DNA of 64,000 nt, from positions 351,386-415,385 of the forward strand of contig NMRB01000009.1 of NCBI GenBank assembly GCA_002633025.1, given 5' to 3'. This document shows, piece after piece, positions 27,501 to 39,500 of this stretch (the stretch's first letter is position 1; each line of letters starts with the position of its first letter). The position numbers were made by a program, and so were the translations under genes. This stretch comes from Notospermus geniculatus (taxonomy: Eukaryota; Nemertea; Pilidiophora; Heteronemertea; Lineidae). A model generated the notes under the pieces. The model was given only the letters and a program-made list of their open reading frames with translations, had not been told where the DNA came from and did not search any database.

Positions 27501-30500
27501 TGTGTCCTGATGTACCGCAGGACAATGACGACATCATTGCCTCGGGTTTCGTTTCTTCTTTCATCCATTTTCAGTTTCAGGAAGATCCCCCTATCCTTGA
27601 TGAGCACATCAACAGATGAGCGATTTCCCTTGTCACTTGTGCTCTTGGTCTTCTCTTGGGGTGGGGGTCATGACCCCTAGATCTAAAAACCAGTCACACC
27701 CCAGCCTATAACCATAATGTCCTTGATGGCTATCAAAAGATGAACTCTTTCTACTGATCACTGTTGTCCCCAGGATAAACCCTTGGGAGTTCGACAGTCA
27801 AGGACATCTTGGACGGTGGTCCTTAAACGCATGGTATAGCCTTTCGTTGTCAATGCAGGGAAGTGACTTAGTGTTAAACCTGAAGTAAATATTGTCTTCT
27901 CTCTTGTTCTTGTAGATTGAACTCTTATCGCCGAAACAGAATGGTGCTGTTGACCCTGACCGAGAGAGTCAAAAGGCCCAGAAAGCCACAATTAAAGGCA
28001 TGTGGAGGAAAGCATTTCGCAGCCTAAAACAGAGCAAGTCTGATAAACCTGATTCAAAGTATTCCAAACTTGTAAGTAGGCTACCTTCAAAGTTTTTCTT
28101 ACCTTCAAAATATGAAAGAAGAGGATCCTCGGTGGTTGCATAAAATCTGTGGTTGTGGACACTTCCATGCAGCATTCCTTTGTGGGATTAGAGAGGACAT
28201 TTCCTCATATTTGCTGACTTGTTTTCAAACCGTGTGGCTGTTATGTCTTGATCTCATGCCAGCATCTTTTGTTACAGAGTCAAAGAAGAAGTTTTCTCAA
28301 GCGTAAAGATTCCAAAGAAGCTCAGGACGAAGCAACAGCTGATGGTAAGCAGTTTTCAAATCCAACAAAATCAATTTTTTAATTCATGATTTGTTTCATG
28401 GGTACTTCAATCCTACGTGTAGATCAGAGGAGTCATGAAGAAATTTAGTCCCTTTTTGCATCTTTTATTTGACTCATGTAATTTCCATAGTTTGGGGCCC
28501 TTTTTGATGTTATAGGATATTGATTCTAAAAGTCGACTTTTGTACTGTTTTGTTTACCGGTAATTTCTGTTTGGTTTAAAATTGAAAACATTTATTTCTT
28601 GTAAAGCTTTCAGTGGACTTCCAGCCTCGGCGCGTCCGTCGAGGTGTAGTTTACAAGGTAGATTGTTTGTTTGATTTTAACTACTCTTCATATCAGGGTC
28701 AGGAAAGAGGCACAGGAACATGATATTGCTTCTGAGATGAAAAACAATTGTACATTATGATCTCATGATGTTTTATAAAGTGGGCAACACACCAGGCAAT
28801 ATTCAACTACCAACAGAATCAAACTTTGGTTTGCACCTGTGCCTGCATCCTGTAAACCTAAGTCCAACCTGATCTGAAGAGTTTTATAGATATTGTATTC
28901 ACTTCCCAATATCACTCTGGAAGTTTCTTCACCTCTTGATTTTCCCATCCTGATGAAACCTCAGGACTGCATATCAGCACCTCCTATGTCACCATGCACT
29001 CTGTGTGGTGACGTACATGCAGGGTTTCCGCCAGGATTGTCAAGGAGGGGGGGGAGAAAAAAAATTCCAAAAAAAATTTTTTTTTCGAAAAAAAATTTTT
29101 TTTCAAAAAAATTTTTTTTGTTTTTTTTTGGTTAAAAATGGCCTCCAGAGTCATTTTTCACACTCCAAAATGCAAAATTAGTCTTCCTTCTACATGAAAA
29201 TTGCATTTGAAATGTAACAAATTAAAGAAAAACACTACTGAAGTGAAAATAGTGATATTTGAAAAAGGTTAGTCTGCAAACTTGAGGGGGGATATCCCCT
29301 CCTTGAAATTTTTGAGGAGGGGATTCATCCCCCCCATCCCCCCCTCTGGCGGAAACACTGATATGGAGCGAGAAGAAGTCCTGATTTCCTCAGGAGGGAT
29401 TTTACTGTTGTGACAAAGCAATCTATGTTTGGAGTGCTTTAAAATGGACCTCAGATGAAGTCTGCTCCTGGGTAGAGTTCATTTATTTATGATTCACACT
29501 TAGAACTGTCTTCATAGTGTCTTTCCCGTTCGTGGATGTGTCTTTCTGCTGTCTCTCTTGTCTGTCCTTTCTTCAATTCATCTAAAATAACTGTGTGCTC
29601 TGCAGGTGTATTGTTTGTAGACTCTGCATTTCAATCATAACATCGGCCAGTTGTTAAGAAAGATGGTAATTTGTTGTATTTGCCCGGATAAATGATGAGA
29701 TTGACCTTCAGATGGTGGCGGATACACATGTATGTTGTGTGTCTTGAAATCATCTGACCTCTGGCAGTTGCCTCGCAAATGAAATATTGGAGCATTTCTC
29801 ACGCAAATGAACTGTTAATGTTGTGTTGTTCATAAAATGTTGGTGTACTTGCCTGCAAATGAACTGTTGGCGTTTGTGTACAGCACATTGCTCTCATGCA
29901 AGTGAGCTATCACGTCTATGTATGACATGACATGACTTGTCCTGGAGCAATGTTTTTGGCCTGCAGATGATCTTTTAAGAATAGCCCATTATCCATCAAG
30001 AATTGGCATACTCAGTTCACAATGGAAAGATCTTCATCAGGCTGTGTTGTGTGTCTCGTGATTTGTTCGAGTATGAACTTTGCAATCAGAAGTAACCATT
30101 GCAGATATTTCCTTGTCTGCTTGGGAATGCTGTAGACACTATTGAAATAATAATCAACTTGCTTACGTTTGTTTTCAGTTGCAGAAGAAATTGATCCTGT
30201 GTACAGCCTGTTAAAATGTGCGGCTGATTTGCCCAAGACCAGACACCAGTCATGTCAGTTGCCCGCCTCATCATGCCACATGGGCAACAGCCCCAAAACT
30301 CATCGGTCTGCATCAGCAGTTGTTGGACAGACAAACTTAGCTGCATCAGCAACATCAGACAGTCTGAATGTGAAGAGTACGGGGAGTTCACGAAGCTCCA
30401 GTCCCTCTTCTGGTAAGTCTAGTTTAATATATCTAGATTTTTAAAAATATTTTCTCTTGAATCTTTGTGTTTGTTGCTCTATTTTGAGGACAGCTTGCAC

Positions 30501-33500
30501 AGGATGGGAAATGCAACTATCACAAACCATTGCGAAGTACCGAAAAATACGGTTCATGTAAATGTTTTTTCCTTCATTGTGACGGATTTGATTTTTGTGA
30601 AACCCTCAAATAAGTGGCCTTCTCAGCTATGAATAAACTCATGTATGCAACACTGTTTTGTGTGTTTGCAAAAAAAATAGCTATACATGTATGTATGATA
30701 TGTATCTCTTGGACACTCAATGCATGAAAAATATTGGGATAAAGAAGATGCAGGGAACACCAGTGTGGATGTCCTGTGCCATATGGAAATCGGTTAGAAT
30801 GTCATATGGAAACAGAGGTACAAAAGAAATTATTAAGATGTTTTCCAATAACCTATTGAAAGCTAATGGTTTGTGATATTTGTTAAAGGTAATTATAATC
30901 TTACTATTCTCTCTTTCCTAATTGTTATTCCTTATTTCATAGTCATTCATTTTGTCCTTGCTATAAAGATTTGTTACATTTGCATAGGAATCTTTGGAAA
31001 TCCAACCTTTCTCAGTTCTTTTATTTTGGATATTTAACCTGTTAAGTGTGAAATAAAATGCAGTGGTGCCCCCTGGTGAAGAATAAATTTCTGCCCAGAA
31101 AACTGTTTTCATGCTATGGCCATTGAAGTGGCTCAAGAGTTTGGACATGATGAAATGGTAGAAGGGGATTCCCTGACTTCGCTGCGATGTAACGGAAACT
31201 TAGTTTGAACACAAAACGTCAGCCAAGAATATCATGTCTTATGCACTAGGATGCACCACCGGCTGGACCTGATATCACATCTAATCACTTAACAGGTTAA
31301 GAAGAATAAAAAGAACCAGACATATTAGTAAACCTTTAATAGTTACAGTATGGAGCACAATTGACCTACCATCTGCGAACCTTCTGCCTAGGCCTACGTG
31401 CTCCACTACATTGGGTATCGTTCGGCACACGTCCTTTCTGCATGACCTCCGTGCACCACACGCAAATGACGTTACGTCTTCACTGCGTGCCATCCAAGTG
31501 CCGCGCGACATCTGCGAAGATATGAAGACAGTGCGCATGACGATGCATATGGTACGGGCAGATGGCACACAATGCGGAAGGGAGGTCAGTTGTGCAGAGT
31601 ACTGTACAAAACATCCTCATATGTTTTCGGCACCTGCTTTCAATCATCTGAAGTTACCTGAACAGTTTCAATAAACAAACATGTAAAAAAAAGTTTTTTG
31701 CACAGAAAATGATAAATGGGCCTCATTTCTGCAAAATGAAGTAGACAGTAACGAAGATTCCTGATTGCATGGTGCATGTTGTTATACAGCTTGAATACAG
31801 TAAAATCACTCTGTATGGGTAATTAACATATCTTGGAAGTTCACTTTTCAGCTGATTATGTGGACTCATAGGCCTCTTGTTGGAGTAGGCTTCCATGTAC
31901 CAAGTAACATACGGTACGAATTGTTTATTTGGCCTTGGTGGAAAACAACAGTGATTTTGCTGTATTTTACCAATTTAATTTGTAACTAACCAGAGACTGC
32001 AATTTACCCGACCCCAGCTTTGACCAATTTCAACATGTTTTCGTTACCTCTATGGACACAAGTCAGATAGTTGGGAACAACATGCCGCGATGCTCTAGAT
32101 ATAAGGATGCACTTAGCTTTATTGTTATCATTCAACGTGTGGTGATGGTAGATCCTCTTCATGACAAGATTTTCCTGTTACTATATTTCGTACCGTTATT
32201 CAGAAACCAGAGTCTATGATCTGATTCCCCGTCCTTTTTTCTCATTTCTCCTTTGTATTACAAGATGACAAAGTCATTCTTGAGATCAGGACCCACTACC
32301 TGAATGCAGACCTGCAAATTATGAATGCTGAACAACCCATAATAATGCTTTTATCTGCATTCACTCCAGTACAAGTCATACTAATCTGTCTTGGACATCT
32401 TTTATTGCGTACAATTTTGGAAGTTGTGGATGGGTGTGTTTGACAGTCATCACTCCAGTTTGACAAGCTATTCACCGAGGTTGCCATTTCCCACATTCAT
32501 CACTCTGTGTTTGACAAACTATTCACCGAGGCTGCCATTTTCCCACATTCATCACTCTGTGTTTGACAAGCTTTTCACCAAGGTTGCCATTTTCCCGCAG
32601 TCATCATTCTGTGTTTGACAAAATATTCACCCAGGTTGCCATTTATACACAGTCATCACTCTGTGTTTGACAAGCCATTCACCCAGGTTGCCATTTACCC
32701 ACAGTCATCACTCTGTGTTTGACAAGCCATTCACGGAGGTTGCCATTTTCCCAGAGTCATCACTCTGTGTTTGGCAAGCCATTCACAGAGGGGCTACCAT
32801 TTTCACACTGTCGTCACTCTGGGCCACATGCACCAATGAAGATTATCTTGAACTCAGGTTGAGCCAAAACTTTCCCATTGTCACATCATGCCCTGGCAAA
32901 CCTGAACAATTGAAAAGCTGTGGCTCAACCTGAGTTGAAGATAATCTTCGTTGGTGCATACGGCCTTCTGTGTTTGACAAGCTATTCACCGAGGTTGCCA
33001 TTTTCCCACATTCATCACTCTGTGTTTGACAAACTATTCACCGAGGTTGCCATTTTCCCACATTCATCACTCTGTGTTTGACAAACTATTCACCGAGGTT
33101 GCCATTTTCTCACATTCATCACTCTGTGTTTGACAAACTATTCACCGAGGTTGCCATTTTCCCACATTCATCAGTCTGTGTTTGACAAATTATTCACTGA
33201 GTTTGCCATTTCCCACATTCATCACTCTGTGTTTGACAAGCTAGTCACCGAGGCTGCCATACCCCAAGGGTCTTGTGTCTTCAAAATGTTAGTCAAACAT
33301 GGAATCAAGTGGACTCATGTCTATAACTGACAAATTCCAAGGACTTTTTAGATGACCCTTGAGGCCACACTGTCCAGGCTGCAAGTAGAACTTGGAGACA
33401 TTATGGACAGGTGAAACCTTGTCAGCAACTTTACAGGAAAAAAGAAGTCATGGCAGTGGATGTCAAATGGCTACAGAATACCTATATTGCTGCTGTATTC

Positions 33501-36500
33501 TTCTAACTGCCACCTCATCATCCTCTGTCAGTGATGTTTTAGAAAGTTCATAGAATCTAGCCTTATGGTAGAAAATAAAGCTATTTGTCACATTGCCATT
33601 GAAGCATATTGCCTGTCACTTGGTATTGACATACTAGATTTATTGGTCTTCTTGATCAATGCTTCTGCGCTGCATCCTATGTAATCTCTGCAACCAGCAT
33701 TTGGCTTCGGCAGTTCATGTTGGATTCTTTTGATTCAATCCAGTATGACTTGTAGAAGTTTTCTCAAGCGTAAAGATTCCAAAGAAGCTCAGGACGAAGC
33801 AACAGCTGATGGTAAGCAGTTTTCAAATCCAACAAAATCAATTTTTAATTCATGATTTGTTTCATGGGTACTTCAATCCTACATGTAGATCAGGGGAGTC
33901 ATGAAGAAATTTAGTCCCTTTTTGCATCTTTTATTTGACTCGTGTAATTTCCATAGTTTGGGGCCCTTTTTGATGTTATAGGATATTGATTCTAAAAATC
34001 GACTTTTGTACTGTTTTGTTTACCGGTAATTTCTGTTTGGTTTAAAATTGAAAACATTTGTTTCTTGTAAAGCTTTCAGTGGACTTCCAGCCTCGGCGCG
34101 TCCGTCGAGGTGTAGTTTACAAGGTAGATTGTTTGTTTGATTTTAACTACTCTTCATATCAGGGTCAGGAAAGAGGCACAGGAACATGATATTGCTTCTT
34201 AGATGAAAAACAATTGTACGTTATGATCTCATGATGTTTTATAAAGTGGGCAGCACACCAGGCAATATTCAACTACCAACAGAATCAAACTTTGCGCCTG
34301 TGCCTGCATCCTGTAAACTTAAGTCCAACCTGATCTGAAGAGTTTTATAGATATTGTATTCACTTCCCAATTATCACTCTGGAAGTTTCTTCACCTCCTG
34401 ATTTTCCCATCCTGTTGAGGCCTCAGGACTGCATCAGCACCTTCATGTCACCATGCACTCTGTGTGGTGACGTACATGGAGCGAGAAGAAGTCCTGATTT
34501 TCTCAGGAGGGATTTTACTGTTGTGACAAAGCAATCTATGTTTGGAGTGCTTTAAAATGGACCTCAGATGAAGTAGACTGCTCCTGGGTAGAGTTCATTT
34601 ATTTATGACCACTTAGAACTGTCTTCATGCATCTTTCCGTTCGTGGATGTGTCTTTCTGCTGTCTCTCTTGTCTGTCCTTTCTTCAATACAAGTACATCT
34701 AAAATAACTGTGTGCTCTGCAGGCACGGATCCAGAGGGGGGCGGAAGGGACGTACGCCCCCCCCTATTTTTGGCAGACCAATGATTTTTTTTAGCAAGAA
34801 AAATTCAATCACATAAAAAATTCGAGTATTTTGCTCTCAGATGCCAGGAAAATGCATCTAAAAGCACTTAAATTGTCAAATTTTCCTGGGGGAGGACCCC
34901 CAGACCCCCCGTTTGGGCTTCCCGCTTTCATTGTCCGCCGCATCCGTCAAGCTACGCCCCCCCTTTCTGTCAACCCTGGATCCGTGCCTGCTCTGCAGGT
35001 GTATTGTTTGTAGACTCTGCATTTCAATCATAACATCGGCCAGTCGTTAAGAAAGATGGTAATTTGTTGTATTTGCACGGATAAATGATGAGATTGACCT
35101 TCAGATGGTGGCGGATACACATGTATGTTGTGTGTCTTGAAATCATCTGACCTGTGGCAGTTGCTTCGCAAATGAAATATTGGAGCATTTCTCACGCAAA
35201 TGAACTGTTAACGTTGTGTTGTTCATAAAATGTTGGTGTACTTGCCTGCAAATGAACTGTTGGCGTTTGTGTACAGCACATTGCTCTCATGCAAGTGAGC
35301 TATCAGTCTATGTATGACATGACATGACTTGTCCTTGAGCAATGTTTTTGGCCTGCAGATGGTCTTTTAAGAATAGTCTTTATCCATCAAGAATTGGCAT
35401 ACTCAGTTCACAATGGAAAGATCTTCATCAGGCTGTGTTGTGTGTCTCGTGATTTGTTCGAGTATGAACTTTGCCATCAGAAGTAAAACCATTGCAGATA
35501 TTTCCTGGTCTGCTTGGGAATGCTGTAAATGCTATTGAAAATAATCATCAACTTGCTTTAACGTTTGTTTTCAGTTGCAGAAGAAATTGATCCTGTGTAC
35601 AGCCTTTTAAAATGTGCGGCTGATTTGCCCAAGACCAGACACCAGTCATGTCAGTTGCCCGCCTCATCATGCCACATGGGCAACAGCCCCAAAACTCATC
35701 GGTCTGCATCAGCAGTTGTTGGACAGACAAACTTAGCTGCATCAGCAACATCAGACAGTCTGAATGTAAAGAGTACGGGGAGTTCACGAAGCTCCAGTCC
35801 CTCTTCTGGTAAGTCTGGTTTAATATATTTAGATTTTTAAAAATATTTTCTCTTGAATCTTTGTGTTTGTTGCTCTATTTTGAGGACAGCTTGCACAGGA
35901 TGGGAAATGCAACTATCACAAACCATTGCGAAGTACATGTAAATGTTTTTTCCTTCATTGTGACGGATTTGATTTTTGTGAAACCCTCAAATAAGTGGCC
36001 TTCTCAGCTATGAATAAACTCATGTATGCAACACTGTTTTGTGTGTTTGCAAAAAATAGCTATACATGTATGTATGATATGTATCTCTTGGACACTCAAT
36101 GCATGAAAAATATTGGGATAAAGAAGGTGGCTATGCAGGGAACACCAGTGTGGATGTCCTGTGCCATATGGAAATCGGTTAGAACGTCATATGGAAACAG
36201 AGGTACAAAAGAAATTATTAAGATGTTTCCAATAACCTATTGAAAGCTAATGGTTTGTGATATTTGTTACAGGTAATTATAATCTTATTATTCTCTCTTT
36301 CCTTATTGTTATTCCTTATTTCATAGTCATTCATTTTGTCCTTGCTATAAAGATTTGTTACATTTGCATAGGAATCTTTGGAAATCCAACACTTTTCTCA
36401 GTTCTTTTATTTTGGATATTTAACCTGTTAAGTGTGAAATAAAATGCAGTGGTGCCCCCTGGTGAAGAATAAATTTCTGCCCAGAAAACTGTTTTCATGC

Positions 36501-39500
36501 TATGGCCATTGAAGTGGTTCAAGAGCTGGTGGCGGCTTGCAGTGTTTGGATATGATGAAATGGTAGAAGGGGATTCCCTGACTTCGCTGCGATGTAACGG
36601 AAACTTAGTTTGAACACAAAACGTCAGCCAAGAATATCATGTCTTACGCACTAGGATGCACCACAGGCTGGACCTGATATCACCTCTAATCACTTAACAG
36701 GTTAAGAAGAATAAAAAGAACCAGACATCTTAGTAAACCTTTAATAGTTACAGTACGGAGCACAATTGACCTACCATCTGCAAACCTGCCTAGGCCTACG
36801 TCACACAGAAGGTGCTCCACTACATTGGTATGGTTCGGCACACGTCCTTTCTGCATGACCTCCGCGCACCACACGCGAATGACGTTACGTCTTCACTGCG
36901 TCAAGTGCTGCACGACATCTGCGAAGATATGAAGACAGTGCGCATGACGATGCATATGGTACGGACAGATGGCACACAATGCGGAAGGGAGGTCAGTTGT
37001 GCAGAGTACTGTACAAAACATCCTCATATGTTTTCGGCACCTGCTTTCAATCATCTGAAGTTACCTGAACAGTTTCAATAAACATACATGTAAAAAAAGT
37101 TTTTGCACAGAAAATGATAAATGGGCCTCATTTCTGCAAAATGAAGTAGACAGTAACGAAGATTCCTGATTGCATGGTGCATGTTGTTATACAGCTTGAA
37201 TACAGTAAAATCACTNNNNNNNNNNNNNNNNNNNNNNNNNNNNNNNNNNNNNNNNNNNNNNNNNNNNNNNNNNNNNNNNNNNNNNNNNNNNNNNNNNNNN
37301 NNNNNNNNNNNNNNNNNNNNNNNNNNNNNNNNNNNNNNNNNNNNNNNNNNNNNNNNNNNNNNNNNNNNNNNNNNNNNNNNNNNNNNNNNNNNNNNNNNNN
37401 NNNNNNNNNNNNNNNNNNNNNNNNNNNNNNNNNNNNNNNNNNNNNNNNNNNNNNNNNNNNNNNNNNNNNNNNNNNNNNNNNNNNNNNNNNNNNNNNNNNN
37501 NTTTCCCACATTCATCACTCTGTGTTTGACAAACTATTCACCGAGGTTGCCATTTTCCCACATTCATCACTCTGTGTTTGACAAACTATTCACCGAGGTT
37601 GCCATTTTCCCACATTCATCACTCTGTGTTTGACAAGCTTTTCACCAAGGTTGCCATCTTCCCGCAGTCATCATTCTGTGTTTGACAAAATATTCACCCA
37701 GGTTGCCATTTATACACAGTCATCACTCTGTGTTTGACAAGCCATTCACCAAGGTTGCCATTTACCCACATTCATCACTCTGTGTTTGGCAAGCCATTCA
37801 CGGAGGCTACCATTTTCCCACTGTCATCACTCTGGGCCACATGCACCAATGAAGATTATCTTGAACTCAGGTTGAGCCACAACTTTTCCATTGTCACATC
37901 ATGCCCTGGCAAACCTGAACAATTGAAAAGCTGTGGCTCAACCTGAGTTGAAGATAATCTTCGTTGGTGCATACGGCCTTCTGTGTTTGACAAGCTATTC
38001 ACCGAGGTTGCCACTTTCCCACATTCATCACTCTGTGTTTGACAAACTATTCACCGATGTTGCCATTTTCTCACATTCATCACTCTGTGTTTGACAAACT
38101 ATTCACCGAGGTTGCCATTTTCTCACATTCATCACTCTGTGTTTGACAAACTATTCACCGAGGTTGCCATTTTCCCACATTCATCAATCTGTGTTTGACA
38201 AACTATTCACCGAGGTTGCCATTTTCCCACATTCATCAGTCTGTGTTTGACAAATTATTCACTGAGTTTGCCATTTCCCACATTCATCACTCTGTGTTTG
38301 ACAAGCTAGTCACCGAGGCTGCCATACCCCAAGGGTCTTGTGTCTTCAAAATGTTAGTCAAACATGGAATCAAGTGGACTCATGTCTATAACTGACAAAT
38401 TCCAAGGACTTTTTAGATGACCCTTGAGATCACACTGTCCAGGCTGCAAGTAGAACTTGGAGACATTATGGATGTGAAACCTTGTCAGCAGCTTCACAGG
38501 AAAAAAGAAGTCATGGCAGTGGATGTCAAATGGCTACAGAATACCTATATTGCTGCTGTATTCTTCTAAATGCCACCTCATCATGCTCTGTCAGTGATGT
38601 TTTAGAAAGTTCATAGAATCTAGCCTTATGGTAGAAAATAAAGCTATTTGTCACATTGCCATCGAAGCATATTGCCTGTCACTTGGTATTGACATACTAG
38701 ATTTATTGGTCTTCTTGATCAATCCTTCTGCGCTGCATCCTATGTAATCTCTGCAACCAGCATTTGGCTTCGGCAGTTCATGTTGGATTCTTTTGATTCA
38801 ATCCAGTATGACTTGTTGGGATCATTTTGCTTTTGTCCAACCTTGGAGGAATTCAGTATAATTCCTCCAAGGTCCAACTTGGTGCCTTGAAGCGATCATC
38901 ACTCTGTTGGCTGATCTTTCCCCTGAAGTCCTTTGTCTTCGATACCAAACTTTTTGTCAGTCCTGATTGGCATTGTCAGGGCAAAATGCATGTGGTGTAT
39001 AATTAGCATTATTTTAAATCACTCAAGTCCATTTCAACTTCTTGTTCTTGCTGGCTTTGCTTCGTCTCATCAGTTTCATGCACTGTGGCTTATCCTCAAT
39101 TAAATCAAATACAGGAATTGTGGATTGCGGTAGAGTGGGTTTTGCATGGAGCTTTTCCGGTGTGTTGCTGTTATGTTCATGCCATCCATTCGAAACCAAA
39201 GTTCTGGATAATTTTTGCCTCGTTTTGAAAGTTAATTCATATGAGTATATTCACAAATAATATCCTAACACGAGAAATGAATGTAAAAAAATATTTCTTT
39301 TCTACCCGAAGATCCTTATTCTGTCGTCAACATAACTTCAGAAGTTTCTTCTAAAGTTTCGACTTTAGAATGGTACATATGTTTTATCCTGCAGAGTTTA
39401 TGAGAGGTCGGATCACTCATATTTGAATGGATCTAGCTGTTGTCAGGTAATTTACATTTTGATGACCCTCAGCTCTGCCCTTCCAGTTTGAAAATGGAGA

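Larger units (their letters stand above)
8779..27915. other. 19 kb intron between the F-BAR and linker exons
   Basis: This intron holds MITEs at 10391-10592, 12842-13297, 23081-23215 and 24716-24971, simple repeats near 11970-12234, two tandem duplications (15781-17600 and 19351-21446), a 232-base N gap (16616-16847), a SINE (23800-24083) and a 1.4 kb TIR element (25736-27130). A STAC-type C1 domain would be expected in or near this interval, but I see no Cys/His-spaced exon with phase 0-0. The gap could hide one. The segments 8780-10390, 13298-15780, 17600-19350, 21680-23080 and 27133-27915 show no supportable exon. Confidence 0.55.
28288..33754. repeat. 5 kb tandem duplication C, first copy
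   Basis: This segment repeats as 33755-38816. The breakpoint lies inside the exon at 28278-28344. The copies differ by scattered substitutions, short indels and two element insertions: 29020-29360 is present only here, and 34720-34990 only in the second copy. It carries exon 30179-30412, a TIR element, and the 52-bp minisatellite. Confidence 0.9.
30413..33754. other. Intron part within duplication copy 1
   Basis: It contains a TIR MITE at 31344-31606, a minisatellite at 32450-33265 and a palindrome at 32819-32964. No exon was supported. Confidence 0.55.
33755..38816. repeat. 5 kb tandem duplication C, second copy
   Basis: It repeats 28288-33754. It contains a 286-base N gap (37216-37501), a private CAGGCACGGATCC element and an intact copy of the DPVY exon. 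Confidence 0.9.

Noticed and set aside
27242-27619. 125-codon plus-strand frame near a CTTTG|GTATGT donor-like site
   Set aside because: It might contain a small exon, but the phase and peptide do not fit the gene and no family is recognised.
31411-31674. 87-codon frame (and near-copy at 36812-37081)
   Set aside because: It lies inside MITE family M1; the same frame partly recurs in the other copies because the DNA is shared, not because of protein constraint.
37075-37633. Frames of 127-150 codons
   Set aside because: They cross the 286-base N gap; the known parts are intron repeat and minisatellite.
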